Below are positions 48,224 to 56,694 of a stretch of DNA of 64,000 bases, in pieces. The notes under the pieces are model-generated. The model ran no database searches. It was not told the origin of the DNA and was given only the letters and a program-made list of their open reading frames with translations. The DNA comes from Comamonas terrigena NBRC 13299 (GTDB lineage: Bacteria; Pseudomonadota; Gammaproteobacteria; Burkholderiales; Burkholderiaceae_C), in the NCBI RefSeq assembly GCF_006740045.1, contig NZ_AP019749.1, forward strand, positions 2,995,001 through 3,059,000. Reading direction: 5' to 3'. How positions within the stretch are numbered: the stretch's first letter is position 1; each line of letters begins with the position of its first letter. Position numbers and translations under genes: made by a program.

Positions 48224-48736
48224 TCAGGCCAGCTGGTGCAGCTTCTTCCACTTGCGGATGCGGACCCGCGCATTGGCGTTGGGGGATGATGTGTTGAACT
48301 GGATCATGCGCCCCAGTGTGTATTTGCCATACCAGGGCGCGCCGTACAGCTGTGCATCGCTGCAGGCTTCCACCAGCGCCACGATGCGCGCGTGCACCTG
48401 GGCCAACTGCTGCTGCAGCGCCGGGTAGTCCTGGTGCGCGTGGTCGGCGTAGAACTTCTGCGCCAGCAGCCCCAGTTCATTCCACTGGTAGCCCGTCTCC
48501 GGGAAATCGACAGACTCCCCTTGGGCCTTGCGGTCACACCACTTGAGCACCAGCAGGTTCCAGCCGACCAGGTAGGCCACCAGATCCGCCGGGCTCATGC
48601 ACGTGCCTTGGGCATGGCCTTCCATCGTGGCTTCATGGGCGCGCGCATCGGGGATGGTGCACAGGTCCGCCCACAGCCTGGCATGCGTGGTCCGGATGGC
48701 CTCCAGCAACTCCTGTTTGTTTTGTGGAACGCCCAC
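48224..48736 (-). CDS. ClbS/DfsB-family four-helix-bundle protein
   Basis: 170 aa, GTG start at 48736 with an AGAAGGGGG-type site upstream. The family signature is clear: ADLVAYLVGWNLLVLKW, GYQWNELGLLAQKFYADH and WYGKYTLGRMIQFNTSSPNANARVRIRKW (this last block is split by the usual loop). ClbS hydrolyses colibactin in E. coli; most family members have other, unknown roles. No colibactin-type cluster is present, so only the family is assigned. It lies 16 bp after the upstream membrane-protein gene and is probably co-transcribed. Confidence 0.88.
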   Translation of the reverse strand: MGVPQNKQELLEAIRTTHARLWADLCTIPDARAHEATMEGHAQGTCMSPADLVAYLVGWNLLVLKWCDRKAQGESVDFPETGYQWNELGLLAQKFYADHAHQDYPALQQQLAQVHARIVALVEACSDAQLYGAPWYGKYTLGRMIQFNTSSPNANARVRIRKWKKLHQLA

Positions 48737-48752
48737 CCATGCCCCCCTTCTC

Positions 48753-49112
48753 TCAGCCGCTGAAGGGAATGCGGTTCAGGCGGCTGGCATGCACAGCCAT
48801 ACCCATGGTCAGCACGGCGGTGGCCACCACGGCCGCCTTGGCGCCGCGCTGCCACACCAATGGCCCGGCATACTGGCCGGCGGACTTCCATGTGGCCCGC
48901 CACCACCCAAAGGCATAGAGCAAGCCGAATTGCCAGGCCGTTGCCTGCATATAGGGCAAATGGGTGGCCAAAGCGTACATGGCCAGCATGCACGCGCCGC
49001 CTCCGCCCAGGCCAAAGCCCCAGAACACGGTGCGCAGCGGGTAGTTGCCGGCAAGGTAGCCTGTCAGCCCCGTGGCGTTCTGGCGGGACTTTGGAAGTGC
49101 TTTGCTCCTCAT
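48753..49112 (-). CDS. small membrane protein, 119 aa
   Basis: 119 aa. Start MRSKALPKSRQN, then GYLAGNYPLRTVFWGFGLGG and two or three hydrophobic segments (LGGGGACMLAMYALATHL; ALVVATAVLTMG-like near the C-terminus). The pattern 'Y(L)xGxYPLxxxFWxFG' recurs in short proteobacterial membrane proteins of unknown function. No convincing Shine-Dalgarno is seen, so the start is uncertain. It probably forms an operon with the ClbS-like gene 16 bp downstream. Confidence 0.6.
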   Translation of the reverse strand: MRSKALPKSRQNATGLTGYLAGNYPLRTVFWGFGLGGGGACMLAMYALATHLPYMQATAWQFGLLYAFGWWRATWKSAGQYAGPLVWQRGAKAAVVATAVLTMGMAVHASRLNRIPFSG

Positions 49113-49434
49113 GCGGGCAATGTAACAGGCGCTCACAAACAGCCGGGAAATCCAATGCACACAGCGACCACCGCTGCAGGCACCGTACAGCCTGGGGCCC
49201 CATCTCAGTCGAGGCATGCCGCAGGATCGACCGGCGTGATGGCCAACATTCCGGCAGGATGGGAAGGCCGTGGAGATAACGAAAGAGCGCATGGCGCTGC
49301 AAAGTCCCGCGTGCCCAATCGCTGGCATAATCAGCGGCTACCCTGAAAGCACGGGAGGGGGAATACGGCGCGCTGCGCTCCACCCACCGTGATGGCCATC
49401 CCCTAGAGGGCATTTCAGACAGTTAACCAAGCGT
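49113..49434. other. intergenic region upstream of tRNA-Arg
   Basis: 322 bp without a gene. A CATAAT at about 49326-49331 may be the -10 of the tRNA promoter, about 100 bases upstream. Nothing else is recognised. Confidence 0.4.
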
Positions 49435-49511
49435 GTGGCGTTAGCTCAGTTGGATAGAGCAACAGCCTTCTAAGCTGTGGGTCACTGGTTCGATTCCAGT
49501 ACGCCGCACCA
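49435..49511 (+). tRNA. tRNA-Arg(TCT)
   Basis: 77 nt with encoded CCA. Acceptor GTGGCGT/ACGCCGC (one T-G pair), anticodon loop CTTCTAA giving TCT, T-loop GGTTCGATTCC. It reads AGA codons, rare in this GC-rich genome. Confidence 0.96.
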
Positions 49512-49519
49512 CCGCTGCC

Positions 49520-49551
49520 AAGCCGTACCGGTTCGCCGGTGCGGCTTTTTT
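49520..49551 (+). terminator. tRNA-Arg terminator
   Basis: AAGCCGTACCGG/CCGGTGCGGCTT with a TTCG tetraloop (one A-G mismatch opposite T), followed by T6. Confidence 0.92.
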
Positions 49552-49642
49552 CATGCCCCGGTCCTGCGTACGGCGCACGGACCCGCACCCGGGATGCGGC
49601 ATGCCCTGGCTGCAGGCGCTGCCGGCGGGCCCTGACAGCGCC

Positions 49643-49918
49643 TTATGCGGCGGGCGCGTGCTCCACCAGGGGGTGCAGGCTGCCATCGGCCGCCACCAGC
49701 GCATTCACCGCAGCACCGCCTTGCACCGGCACGCCCAGGAACACGGCTTCCCAGCCGGGGCGCAGCACGTAGTTCATGGTGTCGTTGACCAGTTTGCGGG
49801 TGTCGTTGAGTTCGCGCAGCGCGGCGTCGGTCAGCTCAAAGCGCTGGGGATATTGTTGGCTGTGGGCGGTCCAGTGCTCCCGGAGCGCGGCGACCATGTG
49901 GTTGTAGAGGGCTGACAT
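49643..49918 (-). CDS. hypothetical protein, 91 aa
   Basis: 91 aa. MSALYNHMVAALREHWTAHS, then QRFELTDAALRELNDTRKLV and NDTMNYVLRPGWEAVFLGVP, ending in an Ala/Val-rich tail. Helical N-terminus and a short beta-rich C-terminus. No family recognised. Codon bias and the lack of alternative frames support coding. No clear Shine-Dalgarno. Confidence 0.5.
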   Translation of the reverse strand: MSALYNHMVAALREHWTAHSQQYPQRFELTDAALRELNDTRKLVNDTMNYVLRPGWEAVFLGVPVQGGAAVNALVAADGSLHPLVEHAPAA

Positions 49919-50070
49919 GGAGGCAAGTCTAAACGCAGACGCGGCGCCCCCTGGGAAACGCAGCACACGGGGAGGCAGCGCCCCAGGCGACGGGCTGCAC
50001 CACCGCACCGGGATGCCCCAGGTCGCAAAACAGGTCGCAGAACGGGGCGATTCGACGGTACTCCGCGCCG

Positions 50071-50538
50071 TCAGTTCTGAGCCACAGCAACGGGCGGCTT
50101 GAGCATCTCGATGTGGGGGATGCCGTCCTCGTCGTAGATCTCACCCACCGGCAGGAACCCCAGCGAACCATAGAACTTGTGGAGATGGGCCTGGGCCCCG
50201 ATGCGGATGCCTGTTCCAGGGAACTTGGCTTCGGCAAACGCAATGGCTTCTGTGACCAGCGCACGGCCAATCTGCAGCTTGCGGTACTGCGCCACCGCCA
50301 TGACACGGCCGATGGACGGCTCGCAGTACTTGACGCCGGGATCGACGACACGCGCATAGGCGGCCAGCTCGCCGTCCAACAGGACGGACAGATGCCAGGA
50401 CTGGGTGTCTGCGCCATCCGCTTCCTGGTACGCACAGGCCTGCTCCACCACGAACACGGCTTCGCGTGCCTGGATGATGTTGTACATCTCCAGCGCGGAG
50501 AACGACTCCATGCGGTTCCATTTGAACTTCAGATCCAT
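50071..50538 (-). CDS. ElaA-like GNAT N-acetyltransferase
   Basis: 155 aa. ElaA-type GNAT: WHLSVLLDGELAAYARVVDP, IGRVMAVAQYRKLQIGRAL (acetyl-CoA pyrophosphate loop Q/RxxGxA form), AQAHLHKFYGSLGFLPVGE and YDEDGIPHIEML. Start 50538 has GAAGAGAG just upstream and gives the usual MDLKFKWNRMESF N-terminus; a longer start at 50562 would read through the ribosome site. The substrate is unknown. Confidence 0.9.
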   Translation of the reverse strand: MDLKFKWNRMESFSALEMYNIIQAREAVFVVEQACAYQEADGADTQSWHLSVLLDGELAAYARVVDPGVKYCEPSIGRVMAVAQYRKLQIGRALVTEAIAFAEAKFPGTGIRIGAQAHLHKFYGSLGFLPVGEIYDEDGIPHIEMLKPPVAVAQN

Positions 50539-50586
50539 CTCTCTTCTTTCCTCTTTCCTCATTTTTTGGGAGGGTAGCTGTGCCCA

Positions 50587-51156
50587 TCACCGGTAGTGGC
50601 TCTTGATCACCAGGTAGCGTGCGGTCGCATCCGCCGGGTTTTCAAACGTTTGTTCCTGGGTGGTGGACACCCTGGCGCAATCACCGGGCTGCAGCTCGTA
50701 GAGCACTTCTGCACAGCGCAGATTCAACCGGCCCGCAAGCAGCAACACCTGGTCGTCTGAATGCAGGCTTTCGGTGGCCGCGAAGGTCACGGTCTTGTGC
50801 GCGGGCAGCTCCACGGCCACGACTTCCGTGGCGCTGTCATCCCCTGGCGGCGATACCAGCCGACGGATATAGCCCGTCTCCGGATCCACCCAGTGCGGCT
50901 GCTCCTGCATCCTGCGCACGGCGGTGGTGGGGGTGCGCGGCTCGCTCATCAGAGCCGACAGGCTCAGCCCCATGGCATCGGCAATTTTGGACAGCAGCAC
51001 GGCCGTGGGGGTGCTCTGCCCCCGCTCGATCTTGGAAATCATGGCGCGGCTGACGTCCGCCATCCCGGCCAGCTGGTCGAGCGTCAGCCCCCGTCGGTTG
51101 CGCTCTTCGCGGACACGGCGGGGTATCAGGTGTTCAGGGGAGGAGTGGGTTGCCAT
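50587..51156 (-). CDS. XRE-family regulator with C-terminal cupin
   Basis: 189 aa. HTH_3 at ~12-68: LTLDQLAGMADVSRAMISKI followed by ERGQSTPTAVLLSKIADA. A cupin domain lies at ~110-185 (LPAHKTVTFAATESLHSDD, VLLLAGRLNLRCAEVLYEL, QPGDCARVS). This is the SutR/PuuR-like class that senses a small metabolite through the cupin and represses the divergent gene, here an EamA transporter. Two palindromes sit exactly in the spacer between the starts. Confidence 0.92.
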   Translation of the reverse strand: MATHSSPEHLIPRRVREERNRRGLTLDQLAGMADVSRAMISKIERGQSTPTAVLLSKIADAMGLSLSALMSEPRTPTTAVRRMQEQPHWVDPETGYIRRLVSPPGDDSATEVVAVELPAHKTVTFAATESLHSDDQVLLLAGRLNLRCAEVLYELQPGDCARVSTTQEQTFENPADATARYLVIKSHYR

Positions 51157-51161
51157 GCCAT

Positions 51162-51190
51162 CTACTATAGTAGAAAATCTACTTTAGTGG
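51162..51190. promoter_or_regulatory. tandem operator between XRE-cupin regulator and EamA gene
   Basis: A perfect CTACTATAGTAG (51162-51173) and a near-identical CTACTTTAGTGG (51179-51190), 17 bp apart, lie in the 49-bp divergent spacer. They also form AGTAGA-AAA-TCTACT across their junction. This is a likely binding array for the XRE protein. Confidence 0.75.
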
Positions 51191-51205
51191 AATTTTCTGA
51201 TTGTC

Positions 51206-52111
51206 ATGTTTTCAAATTCAACCGTCGCTCCAGTGCTGGCCCTGCTCCTGAACTGTGTAGTCTGGGGGGTCTCATGGTGGCCGCTGAAGCAGCTGCAGGG
51301 CATGGGGATGCACCCGCTGTGGGCCACTGCGGTCATCTACCTGGTCGTGGCGGTCGTGGTCGCTGTCTGGCGCCCCAGCGCGGTGCGCTTGCTGGCCCGA
51401 ACGCCCGCACTGTGGTGGATATTGATGGCCTCGGGCTTCACGAACGCGGCATTCAACTGGGCGGTCGGAATAGGCGATGTGGTGCGGGTTGTCCTTCTTT
51501 TCTATCTCATGCCGCTGTGGTCACTGCCTCTGGCCAGACTGCTGCTTCAGGAACGCATGACGGCGCCAGCAGTGCTGCGTGCGGTGCTGACGGTGATCGG
51601 TGCGGCCTTTGTTCTGATGCAGCCCGGTGCCAGCACGGACACCAGCCCAGGCAGCCCTGCCCAGCCGGTGCTTGCGGATGTGCTGGCGACGCTTTCCGGA
51701 TTTGCATTCGCGCTGAACACGGTGATGCTGAGGCGCGGTGCCGCGTTGCCCAGCGAAGGCCGCGCCATTGCGATGTTCCTTGGCGGGGCAATGGTTGCGG
51801 GCACTGCGGCCATCGCCTTCTCTTGCGGAGCGGCTGCGGCAACGATGGAAGTGAGTTTTCCGTCGGCATCCGGCCCCTGGCTGGTGCTGGTGGCGGGCCT
51901 CGCGGTGGCTTTTCTCGCCTCCAACCTGTGCCTTCAATACGGGGCGGCACGGCTTACGGCCAGAGTGACCGCCGTGGTCATGCCGTGTGAAGTGGTGTTT
52001 GCGGCGGTCACCGCCGTATGGTGGGGCGGTGCCGCAGTGCATGCAGGGCTGATGGTCGGCGGGGCGCTGATCCTGTCGGCGGCGTTTGCCAGCGTTCTAG
52101 GACGGCGGTAA
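51206..52111 (+). CDS. EamA/DMT-family transporter
   Basis: 301 aa. Ten predicted TM segments in two EamA repeats (LNCVVWGVSWWPLKQLQGMG ... LAFGLNTVM-type region LSGFAFALNTVMLRRG). N-terminal WGVSW and C-terminal ASNLCLQYGAARLTARVTAV are typical. Drug/metabolite exporter of unknown substrate, controlled by the divergent XRE-cupin regulator. Confidence 0.9.
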   Translation: MFSNSTVAPVLALLLNCVVWGVSWWPLKQLQGMGMHPLWATAVIYLVVAVVVAVWRPSAVRLLARTPALWWILMASGFTNAAFNWAVGIGDVVRVVLLFYLMPLWSLPLARLLLQERMTAPAVLRAVLTVIGAAFVLMQPGASTDTSPGSPAQPVLADVLATLSGFAFALNTVMLRRGAALPSEGRAIAMFLGGAMVAGTAAIAFSCGAAAATMEVSFPSASGPWLVLVAGLAVAFLASNLCLQYGAARLTARVTAVVMPCEVVFAAVTAVWWGGAAVHAGLMVGGALILSAAFASVLGRR

Positions 52112-52283
52112 GCACGGCTGGCTGCGGAGCCTGTGCCCAGACACCCCGACGCAGTGCACTCAGGGCCCGCGATGCCGGGTGGTGCTGCGTCACCCGATGC
52201 CCAAGGGGCGGTCTGACCGAACTCCGGGCCAGACCAGGCCCCACCCACGCCGCTACCTCCAGCGGTTGTTTTGGCAGCGGGCT

Positions 52284-52318
52284 TTGCTTCATTTCAATAA
52301 TTCAACTATTATTGAAAT
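52284..52318 (+). promoter_or_regulatory. arsR promoter and ArsR operator abutting the start codon
   Basis: The perfect dyad ATTTCAATAAT/ATTATTGAAAT (52291-52301 and 52308-52318) ends one base before the arsR ATG. TTGCTT (52284-52289), 17 bp, TATTAT (52307-52312) is a plausible promoter lying inside it. The predicted transcription start is 52319, the A of the ATG. Confidence 0.8.
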
Positions 52319-52672
52319 ATGAATGAAGACCAAGTCATCCAATCCCTGGCCGCACTGGCCCATGCGGTCCGGCTGCGCGTGTTCCGTGCGCTGGTGGTGG
52401 CCGGTGCAGGCGGGCTGACGCCTTCCGTGCTGGCCGAGCAGCTGGACGTGGCCGGCACCGCCCTGTCCTTTCACCTGAAGGAACTGGTGCGCGCCGGTCT
52501 GGTGACGCAGGAGCGCTGCAGCCGCAACCTGATCTACCGCGCGGCCTACGCGCAGATGGATGCCGTGCTGGGCTACCTGACCGAAAACTGCTGCGCCGGC
52601 GCCGACTGCGGCCAGTCCGTGGGCAGTTGCTGCCCCGGCGACGACGCCGCCACCTCCAACCCCTCCGCTTGA
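52319..52672 (+). CDS. arsR: arsenic-responsive ArsR repressor
   Basis: 117 aa. ArsR winged HTH: LAALAHAVRLRVFRALVVAG, then LTPSVLAEQLDVAGTALSFH and LKELVRAGLVTQER. The metal site is not the classic ELCVCDL in the recognition helix. Cys residues cluster in the C-terminal tail (ENCCAGADCGQSVGSCC), an As(III) site arrangement seen in other ArsR branches. It heads the arsR-arsC-acr3-arsH operon. The start has no Shine-Dalgarno; the operator directly abuts it. Confidence 0.93.
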   Translation: MNEDQVIQSLAALAHAVRLRVFRALVVAGAGGLTPSVLAEQLDVAGTALSFHLKELVRAGLVTQERCSRNLIYRAAYAQMDAVLGYLTENCCAGADCGQSVGSCCPGDDAATSNPSA

Positions 52673-52682
52673 GGCTGACCCC

Positions 52683-53171
52683 ATGACCACCCACATCCTG
52701 GTGCTGTGCACCCACAATTCCGCCCGCAGCGTGCTGGCCGAGGCCATGTTCAACCACTGGGCCCGGCAGTTGGGCATAGACGCCCAGGCCCACAGCGCCG
52801 GTGCCGCGCCCAGCGGCCGGGTGCACCCGCAGGCCCTGGCGGCGCTGCGCGCGGCCGGGGTCGATGTGTCCACCCTGTCCAGCAAGCACATGGATGCGTT
52901 TGCCCAGCCCGGTGCGCCGCAGATGCGCGTGGTCATCACGGTGTGCGACAGCGCGGCGGCCCAGCCCTGCCCGATCTGGCCCGGCGCCCCCGTGCGTGCG
53001 CATTGGAGCTACCCCGACCCTTCCGCCGCCCCGCCCGAGCAGCAGGCCCAGCGGTTTGAGCTGACACGCCAGGCCCTGGCCTACCGCATGCTGCAGCTGG
53101 TGCAGCTGCCGTTTGCCCAACTGGATTCCGCCGCACTGCAGCCGCTGGTGGCGCGCATCGGAGCGAACTGA
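52683..53171 (+). CDS. arsC: arsenate reductase (LMW-phosphatase type)
   Basis: 162 aa. P-loop CTHNSARS (Cx5R) at the N-terminus, then VCDSAAAQPCPIWPG and AHWSYPDPSAAP, the general-acid DP loop. This is the LMW tyrosine-phosphatase-like ArsC family that reduces As(V) to As(III), using thioredoxin or glutathione/glutaredoxin. It is 10 bp after arsR and 1 bp before acr3. Confidence 0.92.
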   Translation: MTTHILVLCTHNSARSVLAEAMFNHWARQLGIDAQAHSAGAAPSGRVHPQALAALRAAGVDVSTLSSKHMDAFAQPGAPQMRVVITVCDSAAAQPCPIWPGAPVRAHWSYPDPSAAPPEQQAQRFELTRQALAYRMLQLVQLPFAQLDSAALQPLVARIGAN

Positions 53172-53172
53172 G

Positions 53173-54273
53173 ATGACCGCCCCGATGCCTGCCACCGAGA
53201 CCTCCACCACAGCCGCCCCGGCCCCACGTGCAGCGGCCCGCCCGGCCCTGGGGGTGTTCGAGCGCTATCTGACTTTGTGGGTGCTGCTGTGCATTGCCGC
53301 TGGCGTGGCACTGGGCCATGCGCTGCCGGGGCTGACCGCCGCGGTGGCCCGCATGGAAGTGGCCCAGGTCAACCTGCCCGTGGGGGCGCTGATCTGGGTG
53401 ATGGTCATCCCCATGCTGGTCAAGATTGACTTTGCCGCGCTGGCGCAGGTGAAGGCGCATGCCCGCGGCATGGGGGTGACGCTGTTCATCAACTGGGCGG
53501 TCAAACCGTTTTCCATGGCGCTGCTGGCGTGGCTGTTTGTGCGCCAGCTGTTTGCACCCTGGCTGGATGCAGCGCAGATCGACAGCTATGTGGCCGGCCT
53601 GATTCTGCTGGCCGCCGCGCCCTGCACGGCCATGGTCTTTGTCTGGAGCCAGCTGTGCAAGGGCGACCCGTATTTCACGCTGTCGCAGGTGGCGCTGAAC
53701 GACGCCATCATGCTGGTGGCCTTTGCGCCCATTGTGGCGCTGCTGCTGGGCATGTCGTCCATCACCGTGCCGTGGGACACGCTGCTGGCCTCGGTGGTGC
53801 TCTACATCCTGGTGCCGGTGGCCCTGGCGCAGGCGCTGCGCCGCCACCTGCTCAAGCAGGGTGAGGCCGCCTTCCAGCGTGCCACGGCAGTCATGGGCCC
53901 GCTGTCCATGGCTGCGCTGCTGCTGACGCTGGTGCTGCTGTTTGCCTTTCAGGGCCAGTCCATCCTGGCCCAGCCCGTGGTGATTGCGCTGCTGGCCGTG
54001 CCCATTCTGATCCAGGTGGTCTTTACCGCCGCTTTGGCCTACGGGCTGAACCAGCGGCTGGGGGTGGCGCACTGCGTGGCCGGGCCTTCGGCACTGATTG
54101 GCGCCAGCAATTTCTTTGAACTGGCGGTCGCCACGGCGATTGCCCTGTTCGGCCTGCACTCGGGCGCCGCACTGGCCACCGTGGTCGGCGTGCTGATTGA
54201 AGTGCCCGCCATGCTGGCCGTGGTGGCGGTGGTGAACCGCAGCCGCCGCTGGTACGAAGGCGGAGCCGCCTGA
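53173..54273 (+). CDS. acr3: ACR3-family arsenite efflux transporter
   Basis: 366 aa, ten TM segments. ACR3 hallmarks: [20 protein letters not shown], the essential Cys in [28 protein letters not shown] and [20 protein letters not shown]. It extrudes As(III) using the proton-motive force. Its position after arsC gives the reduce-then-export order. Confidence 0.95.
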   Translation: MTAPMPATETSTTAAPAPRAAARPALGVFERYLTLWVLLCIAAGVALGHALPGLTAAVARMEVAQVNLPVGALIWVMVIPMLVKIDFAALAQVKAHARGMGVTLFINWAVKPFSMALLAWLFVRQLFAPWLDAAQIDSYVAGLILLAAAPCTAMVFVWSQLCKGDPYFTLSQVALNDAIMLVAFAPIVALLLGMSSITVPWDTLLASVVLYILVPVALAQALRRHLLKQGEAAFQRATAVMGPLSMAALLLTLVLLFAFQGQSILAQPVVIALLAVPILIQVVFTAALAYGLNQRLGVAHCVAGPSALIGASNFFELAVATAIALFGLHSGAALATVVGVLIEVPAMLAVVAVVNRSRRWYEGGAA

Positions 54274-54374
54274 GCCAGTACCAGCGCTGGCGTCTTTCGC
54301 CCGGCTACTGGCTCCCGCACAGCCCCTGCCCCGCCTGTCTGTCTATCTGTCACCGGATCCTTGAGCACTACCGC

Positions 54375-55145
54375 ATGTCCACCATCGCCATTCCCGATAC
54401 GCCTTTCGACATCACCTCCGACACTGCGTCATCTGCCGCAGTCCTCTGCCCCCAGCTCGACCCGGGTAGTTTCCGCGTTCCCACACAGCAGGCGCTGCAC
54501 GCGGTGCAGCCGTCCACGCACGCACCGCGCATCCTGATGCTGTATGGCTCGCTGCGCGAGCGCTCGTACAGCAAGCTGCTGACGCTGGAAGCGGCGCGCC
54601 TGCTGCAGGGCATGGGCGCCGAGGTGCGCATCTTCGACCCCGCAGGCCTGCCCCAGCCCGACGCCGCGCCGGCCGACCACCCCAAGGTGCAGGCCCTGCG
54701 CGAGCTGGTGCTGTGGAGCGAAGGCATGGTCTGGACATCGCCCGAGCGCCACGGCGCGATGACCGGCATCATGAAGTCGCAGATCGACTGGATTCCGCTG
54801 TCCGAAGGGGCGGTACGCCCCACGCAGGGCAAGACCCTGGCGGTGATGCAGGTCAGCGGCGGCTCCCAGTCTTTCAACGCAGTCAACCAGCTGCGCGTGC
54901 TGGGTCGCTGGATGCGCCTGCTGACCATTCCCAACCAGAGCTCGGTCGCCAAGGCCTATGACGAATTCACCGAGGCAGGCCGCATGAAGCCATCGCCCTA
55001 CTACGACCGCGTGGTGGACGTGATGGAAGAGCTGGTCAAGTTCACCTTGCTGACACGCGATGCCGCCCCGTATCTGGTGGACCGCTACAGCGAACGCAAG
55101 GAGGCGCTGGCCCGCCAGCACGCCCAGACGCTGGCCAGCATGTGA
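54375..55145 (+). CDS. arsH: ArsH NADPH-dependent FMN reductase / organoarsenical oxidase
   Basis: 256 aa. Flavodoxin-like NADPH:FMN reductase with [20 protein letters not shown] and [20 protein letters not shown], the ArsH signature, and [20 protein letters not shown]. ArsH oxidises trivalent organoarsenicals and reduces quinones or chromate. It lies 101 bp after acr3, still in the operon direction. The N-terminal ~50 residues are a longer-than-usual extension. Confidence 0.94.
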   Translation: MSTIAIPDTPFDITSDTASSAAVLCPQLDPGSFRVPTQQALHAVQPSTHAPRILMLYGSLRERSYSKLLTLEAARLLQGMGAEVRIFDPAGLPQPDAAPADHPKVQALRELVLWSEGMVWTSPERHGAMTGIMKSQIDWIPLSEGAVRPTQGKTLAVMQVSGGSQSFNAVNQLRVLGRWMRLLTIPNQSSVAKAYDEFTEAGRMKPSPYYDRVVDVMEELVKFTLLTRDAAPYLVDRYSERKEALARQHAQTLASM

Positions 55146-55248
55146 GGAATGCCATGTGCCGTGTGCCTGCCGTGGTCCCCGGCCAGGACCCCGGTGGCTG
55201 CGGCTGCTGCAAGTTTTGTGCGGCAGCCGTCGCGGCGTACCAGGCCCG

Positions 55249-56547
55249 TCAGGCAGCGGCCGCTGCCGTGCGCGCCGGCAGGCGGGCTTCGCGGATCGGC
55301 AGGTTCACCAGCGCTGCCAGCAGGGCCAGCACCGCATCGGCCCACCACATCCATTCGTAGCTGCCGGTGGTGGTGATGGCGATGCCGCCCAGCCACGCCC
55401 CCAGAAAACCGCCCACCTGGTGGCTCAGCAAGGTCAGGCCAAACAGCGTGGCCAGGTAGCGGGTGCCGAACAGCTTGGCCGTCAGCCCCGCCGTGGGCGG
55501 CACGGTGGCCAGCCAGGTGGCCCCCAGCGCCAGCGCAAAGATGTAGAAGGTGGCCGGCTCCTTGGGCGCTGCCAGGTACAGCAGGATGGCCACCACGCGC
55601 GAGAGGTACATCCAGAACAGGATCATCTTCATGCGCACACGCTCGCCCAGCGCGCCGACGACCAGGCTGCCCGCCACGTTCGCCAGGCCGATGATGGCCA
55701 GCGAGGTGGACGCCACGTTGGCGCTGAGCCCGCACAGATCGACCTCGCCCGGCATGTGCGTCACCAGAAAGGCGATGTGGAAGCCGCAGGTGAAGAACCC
55801 GGCGTGCAGGCACCAGTAGCTCTTGTTGCGCAGCGCCTGGCGCAGCTGCTCACGCAGCGTGGTGCCGGCAGGCGCTGCCGCACCGGCTGGAGCTGCTGTG
55901 GCGGAAGGGGCTTGCGGGGTTGCTGCAGCGGCCGCACGCGGCGTGCCGCGCAGCCACCAGGCCATGGGCGCGGTGGACAGCGCCAGCACGGCCATCATCC
56001 ACATGGCAGACACCCAGCCGAATGCCGTCATCACCGCCTGGTTCAGCGGTGCAAAAATGAACTGGCCCATGCTGCCGCCGGCGTTGATCACCCCGCCCGC
56101 CACCGAACGGCGGTTGGCTGGAATGCGCTGCGCCGTCGCACCGATCAGGATGGAGAAACTGCCCGCCCCGGCGCCGGCCGCGCTCAGCAGGCCCACGGCC
56201 ACGATCAGCCCCCATTCGCTGGTGACCTGGGTGGTCAGCGCGCAGCCGGCCGCCAACAGCGCGGCACCGATCACGATCACCCGGCCCGGGCCCCAGCGGT
56301 CGGCCACGGCCCCAAACACCGGCTGCACCGCCCCCCACACCAGCTGACCGATGGCCATGGCCAGGCTGATCTTGGCAATGCCCAGGCCGGTGGCTGAGTT
56401 GAGCGGCGACATGAACAGCCCCAGCGACTGCCGTGCGCCCATGGTCACCATCAGGATGGCGGCGGCGACCAGCACCAGGCCCCAAGCGCCCCGGGCCTTC
56501 ATGCGTGCCCCCGTTGCAGGCGGCGCGCCATCACGCGTCCTCTCCAT
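55249..56547 (-). CDS. MFS transporter
   Basis: 432 aa with 12 TM segments. MFS signature GQLVWGAVQPVFGAVADRWG in the 2-3 loop; a Pro/Ala-rich central loop separates the two halves. Similar to the oxalate/formate or monocarboxylate MFS group by general layout. ATG 56547 is used; 56502 would remove 15 residues only. Convergent with arsH, so probably not part of the ars operon. It is divergent from a LysR gene, its likely regulator. Confidence 0.88.
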   Translation of the reverse strand: MERTRDGAPPATGARMKARGAWGLVLVAAAILMVTMGARQSLGLFMSPLNSATGLGIAKISLAMAIGQLVWGAVQPVFGAVADRWGPGRVIVIGAALLAAGCALTTQVTSEWGLIVAVGLLSAAGAGAGSFSILIGATAQRIPANRRSVAGGVINAGGSMGQFIFAPLNQAVMTAFGWVSAMWMMAVLALSTAPMAWWLRGTPRAAAAATPQAPSATAAPAGAAAPAGTTLREQLRQALRNKSYWCLHAGFFTCGFHIAFLVTHMPGEVDLCGLSANVASTSLAIIGLANVAGSLVVGALGERVRMKMILFWMYLSRVVAILLYLAAPKEPATFYIFALALGATWLATVPPTAGLTAKLFGTRYLATLFGLTLLSHQVGGFLGAWLGGIAITTTGSYEWMWWADAVLALLAALVNLPIREARLPARTAAAAA

Positions 56548-56694
56548 CGGCCCATCACTTGACCCACCATTTGCTCGCACTCCGACATACCAACTCCTCA
56601 CGCCCACAGGCGATCCACGATGGCGAAATTGTCAAATCTCCGCGCCTGCGCGACAAACGATTTAAAAACTGCCATGGAATAGAATTTCTTCATC

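Noticed and set aside
49435..49511. tRNA-Arg as an attachment site for a genomic island
   Set aside because: No integrase, direct repeat of the tRNA 3' end or composition shift was found to its right; the genes after it look chromosomal.
55249..56547. MFS gene as ArsJ-like part of the ars operon
   Set aside because: It is on the opposite strand, convergent with arsH, has a divergent LysR and no accompanying GAPDH-like gene, so co-function is not supported.
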